Below, piece after piece: positions 17,799-26,131 of a DNA stretch of 41,403 bases; the stretch's first letter is position 1, and every line of letters begins with the position of its first letter. The stretch covers positions 1 to 41,403 of the forward strand of contig CAJXUB010000011.1 in NCBI GenBank assembly GCA_913061125.1, read 5' to 3'. Made by a program: the position numbers and the translations under genes. The stretch comes from an uncultured Flavobacteriaceae bacterium (lineage in GTDB: Bacteria > Bacteroidota > Bacteroidia > Flavobacteriales > Flavobacteriaceae). Under the pieces are notes generated by a model. The model searched no databases and had not been told where the DNA came from. It was given only the letters and a program-made list of their open reading frames with translations.

Positions 17799-18536
17799 AT
17801 GATTTTTCTTCAACACATTGGGACCTATTTTTTAATGATTTCGGAGATGTTTCGTAAGCCCACAAAGTGGTCGGTTTTGAAACAACTAATTTTAAAAGAA
17901 ATTGAAGATTTGGTCATTGGATCAATCGGAATTGTAGCATTTATATCTTTTTTCGTAGGGGGTGTTGTGACCATCCAAACGGCCTTAAACATCAACAGCC
18001 CTCTGATTCCAAAATATTTGGTAGGATTTGCTACCAGACAATCCGTTATTTTAGAGTTTGCCCCTACATTTATTTCCATCATTATGGCCGGAAAAGTAGG
18101 GTCCTTTATCACTTCAAGCATTGGAACCATGCGTGTAACAGAACAAATTGACGCACTGGAAGTCATGGGGGTTAATTCTATAAACTACCTTGTATTTCCA
18201 AAAGCCATTGCCATGCTGCTTTACCCCTTCGTGATATCCATAGCGATGTTTTTGGGAATCATCGGTGGAATGGCCGCCTGCGTCTATGGTGGTTTTTCAA
18301 CTTTGCAAGATTATATTACTGGCGTTCAGCTGGATTTTATTCCTTTTCATATGGCCTATGCCTTTATAAAAACTTTCGTTTTCGCTTTTATTTTGGCAAC
18401 TATTCCATCCTATCACGGGTATTTTATGAAGGGAGGTGCATTGGAAGTTGGCAAAGCCAGCACCGTGGCCTTTGTTTGGACCAGCGTCGTTATTATACTA
18501 TTAAATTACATTCTAACTCAAATGCTACTGAGCTAA
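17799..18536 (+). CDS. mlaE: MlaE-family ABC transporter permease
   Basis: The permease of an Mla-type phospholipid transporter between inner and outer membrane; 245 residues with about five or six hydrophobic helices. The stretches EFAPTFISIIMAGKVGS (about 84-100) and EQIDALEVMGVNSINYLVFP (about 112-131) are hallmarks of the MlaE/YrbE family. The stop overlaps the mlaF start by 1 nt (TAATG), so the two are translationally coupled. A 72-nt gap separates it from engB; TACTTTAG near 17774 is a weak -7 candidate. No MCE-domain (MlaD) gene is next to it. Confidence 0.95.
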   Translation: MIFLQHIGTYFLMISEMFRKPTKWSVLKQLILKEIEDLVIGSIGIVAFISFFVGGVVTIQTALNINSPLIPKYLVGFATRQSVILEFAPTFISIIMAGKVGSFITSSIGTMRVTEQIDALEVMGVNSINYLVFPKAIAMLLYPFVISIAMFLGIIGGMAACVYGGFSTLQDYITGVQLDFIPFHMAYAFIKTFVFAFILATIPSYHGYFMKGGALEVGKASTVAFVWTSVVIILLNYILTQMLLS

Positions 18537-19297
18537 TGATATCGGTGACCAATCTGCATAAATCCTTTGGCGACATTGAGGTCTTGAAAGGCATTTCGAC
18601 CCAATTCGAGCAAGGGAAAACCAACCTCATTATCGGACAAAGCGGTTCTGGCAAAACTGTTTTTCTTAAATGCCTGCTTGGGCTTTATGACTATAATGAG
18701 GGCGAAATTTCCTACGACGAGAAAGTATTTGCTGGACTCAATGATTCCGAAAAACGAAATTTACGGTCCAAAATTGGAATGGTATTCCAAGGGAGCGCTC
18801 TTTTTGATTCTATGACCATTGCAGAAAATGTAATGTTCCCCCTTCGGATGTTTACCAATCAAAGCGAAAGTGAAATGCAAGACCGCGCCGATACGGTTCT
18901 CAAGCGAGTTAACTTGAAAAATGCGCACCATAAAATGCCGAGCGAGGCCTCGGGCGGAATGCAAAAACGTGTGGCCATTGCCAGGGCCATTGTCAACAAC
19001 CCGAAATATTTGTTTTGTGACGAACCCAACTCTGGGCTAGATCCCAAAACCGCCATAGTCATCGATAATTTAGTTCAAGAAATCACAAAGGAGTATAACA
19101 TCGTGACCGTCATCAACTCACATGACATGAATTCTGTAATGGAAATTGGTGAAAAAATTGTGTTTTTAAAAGATGGTAAAAAAGCTTGGGAAGGCAGTAA
19201 AGACACCATTTTTAAGACGGACAATGAGGCGGTTTCAAATTTTGTTTATTCCTCTAATTTGTTCAAAAAAGTACGAAAAATGTACCTCAACGGTTAG
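18536..19297 (+). CDS. mlaF: MlaF-family ABC transporter ATP-binding protein
   Basis: The ATPase partner of the upstream MlaE; 253 residues from the ATG that overlaps the mlaE stop. An in-frame ATG 60 nt upstream lies inside mlaE and gives a non-homologous extension, so it is rejected. Walker A GQSGSGKT is at 34-41, the signature SGGMQKR at 139-145, Walker B YLFCDEP at 158-164 and the H-loop His at 196. The signature reads SGGMQ rather than LSGGQ, as is usual for Mla ATPases. Its stop is 3 nt from that of the convergent DUF389 gene. Confidence 0.96.
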   Translation: MISVTNLHKSFGDIEVLKGISTQFEQGKTNLIIGQSGSGKTVFLKCLLGLYDYNEGEISYDEKVFAGLNDSEKRNLRSKIGMVFQGSALFDSMTIAENVMFPLRMFTNQSESEMQDRADTVLKRVNLKNAHHKMPSEASGGMQKRVAIARAIVNNPKYLFCDEPNSGLDPKTAIVIDNLVQEITKEYNIVTVINSHDMNSVMEIGEKIVFLKDGKKAWEGSKDTIFKTDNEAVSNFVYSSNLFKKVRKMYLNG

Positions 19298-19300
19298 GAT

Positions 19301-20734
19301 TTATTGAGCAATAAGTTCAATGCTTTTTAATTGAGTTTCTTGCTGAATCCATAATTTTAAATCGGCGTTTTTTTGAATTTTCAAACTGTCTTGCAAGGTT
19401 GATTTCCAGCGGATTTTGGCTAAAAATACCGTATCTGTATCCCTAAAATTTGACGACTCTAAAACTTGCGAATACCCAAACGATTCTAAATCCGGAAATT
19501 GAATTTTTGCGTCCTTGGCTAGATTAATAAACGCAAAGCCAAAACTCGATTTTTCTTTATGAGATAAGACCATTTTCAGACTGTCAATAGTAGAATTTAA
19601 TCGTTCAATTTCTAAATCTCGAGCTTCAATTTTATCCAAAGCAACATCGTATAATTCTAAAATTTTATCTGTGCTCCTATTCGAATTTCCATTAATTACC
19701 AAATCAAAATCGCTAATATATTGGTAGCTTTTCAATTCGTTCATCAAATCCGATTTGGTGGCATCGCCCACGTCCCCATTGAATGTTAGAGTAATCACTT
19801 GATTTTCAGTATCAATATTATCGCGCTGAAGCCACAAATTGGTGTTACTATTAATTTCTTTTTCAAGATAATTGTTATAATCAAAAGCGTATTGCGATTC
19901 TTTAAGAACATCATAAAAAGTCCAACCTGCTGGCAACATCATGGCAAACGCAATTAATGCCGCAATTCGAGCAATGGTTTTTCGGCGTTTCGAATTGGCA
20001 TAATTGAGCATTGGAAACCTCAATACTTTTAAAACAATAAATGTTGCCAAGGCAATAAAAATGGTATTTATGGCAAACAAATACATGGCTCCGAAAAAAT
20101 AATCCCAATTTCCTTGAGACAATCCATATCCGGCGGTACAAAGGGGTGGCATCAGGGCGGTGGCTATGGCCACGCCAAAAATTACTGTAGCAATGGTCCC
20201 CTTTTTTGTTCTTGCAATGATCAATGCCAAACCACCAAAAAAGGCGATTAGAACATCCCGAATATCGGGTTTTACACGACCCAAAAGTTCAGAGGTGTCT
20301 TGGTTTAATGGGAAAAGATAGAAAAATAAAAATGCTGTTAACAGACTCAAAATCAACATTGTAAGCAAGTTGATTAAAGACTTCCGTAAGGTATCAATAT
20401 CGTTAATGGCGATGGACAAGCCCACGCCCAAAATGGGGCCCATGAGTGGTGAAATAAGCATCGCTCCGATAACTACGGCCGTCGAATTGGCATTTAATCC
20501 AACTGATGCTACAAATATGGAACAAATTAAAATCCATGCGGTTGCGCCTTTGAATGGAATGTCCGTTTTTATGGCAGAAATGGTTGCTTCTCGATCGGTA
20601 TCGTGACGAAAATCTAGCAATTCGACCAAGAAAATTTTCACAGATTCAAAAAGGCCTTTGGCGTCTTTTTTGACTGCTGCTTTGGAACGTTGGACCGTTT
20701 CGTCTTGGCGTTGTTGTTCTAAATTTTCATCCAT
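19301..20734 (-). CDS. DUF389 family membrane protein
   Basis: A 477-residue protein of the DUF389 family, whose function is unknown. A charged soluble N-terminus (1-60) is followed by a block of about six or seven membrane helices (about 63-275) with the family segments NSTAVVIGAMLISPLMGPILG and ATALMPPLCTAGYG. The last 200 residues are soluble and include a likely coiled coil near 355-395. It begins 2 nt after manC on the same strand, apparently the last gene of the argS-sprT-manC group. No terminator is evident at its end. Confidence 0.9.
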   Translation of the reverse strand: MDENLEQQRQDETVQRSKAAVKKDAKGLFESVKIFLVELLDFRHDTDREATISAIKTDIPFKGATAWILICSIFVASVGLNANSTAVVIGAMLISPLMGPILGVGLSIAINDIDTLRKSLINLLTMLILSLLTAFLFFYLFPLNQDTSELLGRVKPDIRDVLIAFFGGLALIIARTKKGTIATVIFGVAIATALMPPLCTAGYGLSQGNWDYFFGAMYLFAINTIFIALATFIVLKVLRFPMLNYANSKRRKTIARIAALIAFAMMLPAGWTFYDVLKESQYAFDYNNYLEKEINSNTNLWLQRDNIDTENQVITLTFNGDVGDATKSDLMNELKSYQYISDFDLVINGNSNRSTDKILELYDVALDKIEARDLEIERLNSTIDSLKMVLSHKEKSSFGFAFINLAKDAKIQFPDLESFGYSQVLESSNFRDTDTVFLAKIRWKSTLQDSLKIQKNADLKLWIQQETQLKSIELIAQ

Positions 20735-20736
20735 TT

Positions 20737-21816
20737 CTATGTGTATTTTTCACCAAAAGTATTTTTTACACGTTGGCGCAATTGCTTGATGTCTTGCTCT
20801 TTATCTTTTGGAAATATAAGTAAAATTTCATTGTCTTCCACTACAATATAATCATTCAAACTATCAATAACGACAATTTTGTTGGTGTCTGTCTTTATCA
20901 TATTTCCCTTGGAATCTTGAGCGAGAAGACGGGCATTGACAACTGCGTTTTGAGTATCATTTTCTGAAATTTTGGAGTATAAACTCCCCCAAGTTCCTAA
21001 GTCGTTCCAATCAAAATTTGCGACTAAAACAAAAACATTTTTACTGTGTTCCATCAGCGCATAATCCACAGAAATATTTTCAGCCTGTTGGTAGTGTTCC
21101 CTCACGAAAGCAGCTTCTGCGTCCGTATTATAGGCCGAAATCCCTTTACTAAACAAGGCGTACATGGTGGGTTGTAACGACTGAAACGCTCTCAAAACTG
21201 CTTTTGTTGACCAAATAAAGATTCCAGCATTCCATAAAAAATTTCCTTCGGAAATAAAATCTTTTGCAGTTTCATAATCTGGTTTTTCACGAAATTGATT
21301 AACCGGTTTTACAAGATTTTTGGTGCCGGTACTGTACTCTATGTAGCCATATCCGGTATTGGGAAAAGTCGGAACAATTCCAAGTGTCATAAGAGCGTCG
21401 TTGGACTGCGCAAACTCAAACGTTGTTTGTAAATCGGAAGAAAAGGCATCTTCATCCTCAATCCAATGGTCGCTGGGTGCCACAATCATAACGGCATCTG
21501 GATTTTCTTTATGAATTTTTAATGAGGCCATAAGAATACATGGGGCAGTATTACGCATGGCTGGTTCTGCAATAACCTGATTTTCAGAGCATTGCGGCAA
21601 TTGATCCAAGACCAATTGGGTGTAGGATGAATTGGTGAGAATCCGAATATTTTCTACGGGTACGGTATTTTGCAATCGGGAAACGGTTTTTTGCAACAAC
21701 GTTTGTCCAGTACCGAGCATGTCGTGAAATTGTTTTGGAAATTCGGTCTTACTGACAGGCCAAAATCGAGAACCTACACCGCCAGCCATAACAATGGCGT
21801 AATAATTTTTATTCAT
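20737..21816 (-). CDS. manC: Mannose-1-phosphate guanylyltransferase
   Basis: A nucleotidyltransferase that makes GDP-mannose from mannose-1-phosphate and GTP, feeding surface polysaccharide and glycan synthesis; about 359 residues. The GT-A activating loop GGVGSRFWP (12-20) with FPKQF (26-30) and the later APSDHWIEDEDAF, FLWNAGIFIW and WNDLGTWGS segments identify the family. It lacks the isomerase (type II PMI) domain found in longer bifunctional ManC. The start is taken at MNKNYY; two codons upstream is an alternative ATG at 21822. Either start overlaps the upstream SprT-like gene by a few nt. Confidence 0.93.
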   Translation of the reverse strand: MNKNYYAIVMAGGVGSRFWPVSKTEFPKQFHDMLGTGQTLLQKTVSRLQNTVPVENIRILTNSSYTQLVLDQLPQCSENQVIAEPAMRNTAPCILMASLKIHKENPDAVMIVAPSDHWIEDEDAFSSDLQTTFEFAQSNDALMTLGIVPTFPNTGYGYIEYSTGTKNLVKPVNQFREKPDYETAKDFISEGNFLWNAGIFIWSTKAVLRAFQSLQPTMYALFSKGISAYNTDAEAAFVREHYQQAENISVDYALMEHSKNVFVLVANFDWNDLGTWGSLYSKISENDTQNAVVNARLLAQDSKGNMIKTDTNKIVVIDSLNDYIVVEDNEILLIFPKDKEQDIKQLRQRVKNTFGEKYT

Positions 21817-22417
21817 TTTCATCGTTTATACGTTTAACTTCTGCATGGGGGCTAAATGCATACAATCGACCCGTTTTAAGGGCTTTACATTCGTATCTTG
21901 TGCGCCGTTTTTTTATTTTTTTATAGCGTTTACCGTTGGGGGTTTTAAATATCCCACCATCGGGAATTTCAAAGATATATGTTTTTTCGTTAGGGGCATC
22001 AAACGCTTTAAGGGCCAAGGCCAGGGGCACATCGGTATCGCTGCTTGCTTTTGGATTTTTAAAATGGTGGGCAAGCAATGGCAAAAGGGTTTCTGGAAAA
22101 ATATCAGGGTTTAAAAAAGGGAGCATGAGGTGCTGAAATGTAATTTTCCATTCCTTGCCGTGGGGCCTAACCCGTAAGCCGTGAGTTTTATAAGTCTCAT
22201 GATGAGCAATTTCGTGTACTAAAGTGATGAGAAATCTGTAGGGATTCAGATTAGCATTGACCGTTATTTGCGGATATCCGTTGGCCATTTTTCGGTAATC
22301 GCCATGACGTGTTTTTCGTTCTCTTTTGACTTTTACATTCAAATGATTTCCTTCCAACAATTGGCGCACACCGCGGTAAGCTTGTTTTGGAATGTAACAT
22401 TTAAGATCTTGGTTCAT
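21809..22417 (-). CDS. SprT-like zinc metallopeptidase
   Basis: A 202-residue SprT-domain protein. The zinc site HEIAH is at 68-72 (His68, Glu69, His72) and a probable third ligand is His86 in RPHGKEWK. SprT-family proteins include the DNA-protein crosslink protease Spartan in eukaryotes; the bacterial role is unclear. The C-terminal part is basic (YKKIKKRRTRYECKALKTG), which could bind nucleic acid (inference). It lies 8 nt after argS and overlaps manC. Confidence 0.88.
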   Translation of the reverse strand: MNQDLKCYIPKQAYRGVRQLLEGNHLNVKVKRERKTRHGDYRKMANGYPQITVNANLNPYRFLITLVHEIAHHETYKTHGLRVRPHGKEWKITFQHLMLPFLNPDIFPETLLPLLAHHFKNPKASSDTDVPLALALKAFDAPNEKTYIFEIPDGGIFKTPNGKRYKKIKKRRTRYECKALKTGRLYAFSPHAEVKRINDENE

Positions 22418-22425
22418 TTAAAAAT

Positions 22426-24204
22426 CTACATGCGTTGTGGTACTTGAATCCCCAGTAAACTAAATGCATTTTTTATGGTATTCCCAACAACCTCACAAAG
22501 TTGTACTCGAAAACAAATCTCTGCCTGGGAATCCGCACCGAAAATTGGAATATTTTGGTAAAAGGAATTAAATTCTTTAACCAAATCATAGGTGTAATTG
22601 GCGATGAGTGCCGGACTGAAATGTGCTGCGGCCTGCTGAATTGTTGCTGGAAACAATTGAAGCTGTTTAATTACAAGTTTCTCCTTGTCGGACAACTCAA
22701 TTGCAGTTGAATCTGAATTTAAATCAACATCAGATTTTCTCAAAATGGCCTGAATTCGGGCATAAGTATATTGAATAAATGGCCCTGTATTTCCTTGAAA
22801 ATCTACTGAAGCTTTTGGGTCAAATAGGATTGATTTTTTGGGGTCAACTTTAAGAATAAAATACTTGAGTGCTCCCAGGCCTATGGTGGCATAGGTTTGA
22901 TTTTTTTCTGTTTCAGAATAGCCCTCCAATTTACCAAGTTCTTGTGAAATGGTTTTGGCCGTGGCAGTCATTTCGTCAATCAAATCGTCAGCATCCACCA
23001 CTGTCCCTTCTCGACTTTTCATTTTTCCACTGGGCAAATCCACCATGCCATAACTCAGATGATGTAACTTTTTTGCCCAATTAAATCCTAATTTTTTTAA
23101 AATTAAAAACAACACCTTAAAGTGGTAATCTTGCTCATTCCCAACCGTGTAAACCATGGCAGAAACGTCTGGAAAATCTTTAACCCGCTGGATGGCTGTT
23201 CCGATATCTTGAGTCATGTAAACTGCAGTTCCATCGGCTCGTAAAACTATTTTTTCATCCAGTCCATCGTCCGATAAATCGCACCAAACAGACCCATCAT
23301 CTTTTCTGAAAAACACCCCTGTTTTTAGCCCTTCTTCAATGAATGATTTTCCTAATAAATAGGTTTGACTTTCGTAATAATAACTGTCAAAATCGACGCC
23401 TAAATTGTTGTAAGTCGCTTCAAATCCCTCATAAACCCATTGATTCATGGTGTTCCAAAGTGCTACCACTTCTGGATTTCCTGCTTCCCAATCACGAAGC
23501 ATCTTTTGTGCCTCCAAAAGGATTGGAGCGTTTGTTTTAGCTTCCGCCTCAGACTTGCCCTGTTGCTCCAATACCGCAATTTCTTGTTTATAAATTTGAT
23601 CGAATTTAACATAGTACTTCCCGACCAATTTGTCCCCCTTTAATCCTGTGCTGGCAGGCGTTTCACCCTGTCCGTAACGTTGCCAAGCCAGCATACTCTT
23701 ACAGATGTGAATTCCCCTATCGTTGATGATTTGAGTTTTGTAAACTTTTTGGCCAGAGGCCTCCAAAATTTGAGCAACACTGTATCCCAAAAGATTATTA
23801 CGAATATGTCCCAAGTGCAAAGGTTTATTGGTATTTGGGGAAGAATATTCCACCATAACCGCTGGGGTTTTATCTGGAGTAACAAACCCAAATTTGTTGT
23901 CCGATTTTATGGTTTGAAATTCTCTAAAAAAATAGTCGTCGGATAAGACTAAATTCAAAAATCCTTTAACCACATTGAAGCGCACAACATCGTTACAATG
24001 AGATACCAAATAGGCACCAAGATCAGAGCCCAATTGCTCAGGATTCATTTTGATATGGCGCAACATAGGGAAAGTAACCACCGTGATATCGCCTTCAAAA
24101 TCCTTTCGGGTGGACTGAAATTCAACCCCATCCAAAGCCATTGAATACAATGCTTTAAATGCCGATTTTATATGATCTGATAATTGGTTTTGAAGATTCG
24201 CCAT
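22426..24204 (-). CDS. argS: Arginyl-tRNA synthetase
   Basis: A class I aminoacyl-tRNA synthetase that charges tRNA-Arg; 592 residues. The HIGH-type motif HLGH is at 130-133 within SSPNTNKPLHLGHIRNN, and the KMSKS-equivalent is KMKSREG (394-400). The N-terminal Add1 tRNA-recognition domain and the C-terminal anticodon-binding helical domain (about 475-592, ending in GIQVPQRM) are both complete. A good -7 element lies 18 nt before its ATG, so it probably starts its own transcript that continues into the SprT-like gene, manC and DUF389. Confidence 0.98.
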   Translation of the reverse strand: MANLQNQLSDHIKSAFKALYSMALDGVEFQSTRKDFEGDITVVTFPMLRHIKMNPEQLGSDLGAYLVSHCNDVVRFNVVKGFLNLVLSDDYFFREFQTIKSDNKFGFVTPDKTPAVMVEYSSPNTNKPLHLGHIRNNLLGYSVAQILEASGQKVYKTQIINDRGIHICKSMLAWQRYGQGETPASTGLKGDKLVGKYYVKFDQIYKQEIAVLEQQGKSEAEAKTNAPILLEAQKMLRDWEAGNPEVVALWNTMNQWVYEGFEATYNNLGVDFDSYYYESQTYLLGKSFIEEGLKTGVFFRKDDGSVWCDLSDDGLDEKIVLRADGTAVYMTQDIGTAIQRVKDFPDVSAMVYTVGNEQDYHFKVLFLILKKLGFNWAKKLHHLSYGMVDLPSGKMKSREGTVVDADDLIDEMTATAKTISQELGKLEGYSETEKNQTYATIGLGALKYFILKVDPKKSILFDPKASVDFQGNTGPFIQYTYARIQAILRKSDVDLNSDSTAIELSDKEKLVIKQLQLFPATIQQAAAHFSPALIANYTYDLVKEFNSFYQNIPIFGADSQAEICFRVQLCEVVGNTIKNAFSLLGIQVPQRM

Positions 24205-24221
24205 AGACTGATTTTCAGGGT

Positions 24222-24229
24222 CAAAGATA
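24222..24229 (-). promoter_or_regulatory. -7 element upstream of argS
   Basis: The minus strand reads TATCTTTG, an exact TAnnTTTG match inside the 38-nt gap between ctlX and argS. No clear TTTG is seen at -33. The leader would be only about a dozen nt long. Confidence 0.45.
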
Positions 24230-24242
24230 CATTTTTTTGGCT

Positions 24243-25190
24243 CTAATTATTAAGGCGTTTTGGCAAAAAAATCTCGGCCATCATACATCGTGCACTACCA
24301 CCCCCACAAGTTTCAATGGTATCTAAAGAGACTGAAATAATTTGAGCATGAAGTTCCAGTTCGTGCAATTGAACGGCGGTGAGAGAATCTCTCGCAGATT
24401 GACTCATCACCAAAAGGGATTGATCATTTGTACCTCTGAGTTGAAGCATATTTCCTGCAAATTGATTGACTTGAGATTCAGTAATATGAACAATCGATTT
24501 TCCGTCACCTTTCAGATGTTTTACAACGTTTTGTCGTTCCTTTTTATCATCTATCGAATCCAAACATACGACTGCAAAAGTGTCACCAACACACATCATG
24601 ACGTTGGTGTGGTATATTTTTTTTCTGAGATTTCCTACCGTTTGAAACGCAGAAAATACAACTGGAGTGTATTCGAAATCTTCGCAAAATTCAATCAACA
24701 AATCTTCATCTGCTCGAGGCGAAAGTGCACAATAGGCCTTTCTATTTTTTCGATCCAGGATTAAACTTCCTGTTCCCTCCAAAAACAGATTTTCTTGCTC
24801 AGCAGTTGTGTAGTCCACAATGGTTTCGATGTCAAAACCTTGTGCTTCTATGGTGTCCAATATCGAATCTTTGCGTTCTTGCCGTCGGTTTTTGGCAAAC
24901 ATGGGAAATAATCCTACAGTTCCATCGCCGTGAAAGGACACCCAATTGTTTGGGAAAATAGAATCTGGAGTGTCAAAATCTTTAGTATCCTCTACCACCA
25001 CAACTTGAACTCCTGCGTGGCGGAGTTGGTTAACAAAGCCATCAAACTCTTTGACGGCCAATGCATTAACCTGTTCTGGAGTTAATGATTCGATGACGTT
25101 TTGATAGTAATTATTAACGGCTGTTTGTTCGTTCATTCTGAACTGAACGGGGCGTATCATCAATACGGAATTTGTGGCTTGTTGAGTCAT
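24243..25190 (-). CDS. ctlX: CtlX-type citrulline/arginine hydrolase (guanidino-modifying enzyme superfamily)
   Basis: A 315-residue member of the arginine deiminase/amidinotransferase superfamily, closest by eye to the CtlX group linked to citrulline use in Francisella. Conserved pieces are DSIFPNNW (Asp76), FLEGTGSL (Glu138), YHTNVMM (His194) and the terminal ETCGGGSARCMMAE, where Cys302 fits the catalytic cysteine. The substrate is uncertain (arginine, citrulline or a methylated arginine). The start MTQQ at 25190 is preferred over the ATG at 25229, which would overlap the upstream paralogue. The upstream gene encodes another member of the superfamily. Confidence 0.85.
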   Translation of the reverse strand: MTQQATNSVLMIRPVQFRMNEQTAVNNYYQNVIESLTPEQVNALAVKEFDGFVNQLRHAGVQVVVVEDTKDFDTPDSIFPNNWVSFHGDGTVGLFPMFAKNRRQERKDSILDTIEAQGFDIETIVDYTTAEQENLFLEGTGSLILDRKNRKAYCALSPRADEDLLIEFCEDFEYTPVVFSAFQTVGNLRKKIYHTNVMMCVGDTFAVVCLDSIDDKKERQNVVKHLKGDGKSIVHITESQVNQFAGNMLQLRGTNDQSLLVMSQSARDSLTAVQLHELELHAQIISVSLDTIETCGGGSARCMMAEIFLPKRLNN

Positions 25191-25198
25191 AGTTATAG

Positions 25199-26113
25199 TT
25201 AGGCGCGTATTAATGGCATGGTTGAACATCGGAGTAACCCTCCTTGTTTTGAAATTTCGCTGTAAGGCACCTCTTCAACGTGAAATTTTTGGGCCCTTAG
25301 CCATCGATTTAACCGTGTAAAATGGCGTTCGGAAATTACTACATCTTCTGAAATCGAAAAAACGTTACAATTCATAGCAGCCATTTCTGTTTTGGTGGCT
25401 TGGAAGAGATTTTCCTTACCAAAGAGTTGTTCTAAAAATTTATAATCAGATGCTTTTAAAAACCCCTCTTTGTGGATGAGTGCTTTCCCTCGGCCAAGGG
25501 GTTGGAAACAACAATCCAAATGCAAAGCATTCTCAAGAGGATTTGTGTTTGATTTTTTGAGCTCTAGAGCTTTAACCGTCTTGTTGGGAAAAAGCTGTTT
25601 GATGGCATCGACCGCTTGCTGATTGGTTCTTGCTGTGATATAATTCAGATAATTTTCACCTGTGAAAACACCAATAAAAATATAATGACCGTAAAGAATT
25701 ACATCGCCACCTTCAATATGACATTCTTCAGGAAGTTCAATAATTTTGTTTGGATCAATTTGATCCAACAAATTGGAAATGGCCAAAAATTCTTTTTCTC
25801 GTTCTGGTAAAATATTAGATTTTATCAGTTGATCTTCAATCACAAAGGCAATATCTCTGGAAAAAATTTGATTGTAATCGGGGATAATATCAGGGCGATA
25901 CACTTCCACATCATACGATTTGAACAATGCCTGGAGAGTGTTCATTTCTTGAACCATCTCAGATTCCAGAGGGTAGGTCCCTGCCAATACGTGTTGCAAA
26001 CTACTGGGGTCGTAACAATCCTCGGGGTTTGGAATTGAGCCATTACTCTTTGCAGTGCCTAAAAGCACCGCTTTTAGACGATCACTTTCATTGACAACAT
26101 TTAAGCGTATCAT
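25199..26113 (-). CDS. Dimethylarginine dimethylaminohydrolase / amidinotransferase family protein
   Basis: A 304-residue guanidino-group-modifying enzyme with the full active-site set: Asp87 in FSRDIAF, EGGD at 134-137, His198 in LHLDCCF and nucleophile Cys296 in LLRCSTMP. This layout is shared by glycine/arginine amidinotransferases, DDAH and arginine deiminases, so the reaction (deimination, demethylamination or amidino transfer) cannot be fixed from sequence. It lies 18 nt after gltA and 8 nt before ctlX, on the same strand. It is only distantly similar to ctlX, so this does not look like a recent duplication. Confidence 0.85.
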   Translation of the reverse strand: MIRLNVVNESDRLKAVLLGTAKSNGSIPNPEDCYDPSSLQHVLAGTYPLESEMVQEMNTLQALFKSYDVEVYRPDIIPDYNQIFSRDIAFVIEDQLIKSNILPEREKEFLAISNLLDQIDPNKIIELPEECHIEGGDVILYGHYIFIGVFTGENYLNYITARTNQQAVDAIKQLFPNKTVKALELKKSNTNPLENALHLDCCFQPLGRGKALIHKEGFLKASDYKFLEQLFGKENLFQATKTEMAAMNCNVFSISEDVVISERHFTRLNRWLRAQKFHVEEVPYSEISKQGGLLRCSTMPLIRA

Positions 26114-26131
26114 AACTGTATTTTGTAAATC

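Noticed and set aside
19301-19314. TTATTGAGCAATAA palindrome at the mlaF/DUF389 junction as a bidirectional terminator
   Set aside because: The loop would be only 2 nt, the stem is AT-rich and no T-tract follows; it lies within the DUF389 C-terminal codons.
24342-24764. 140-codon plus-strand reading frame opposite ctlX
   Set aside because: Antisense shadow of a gene with intact catalytic residues; its translation has no family resemblance and no promoter.
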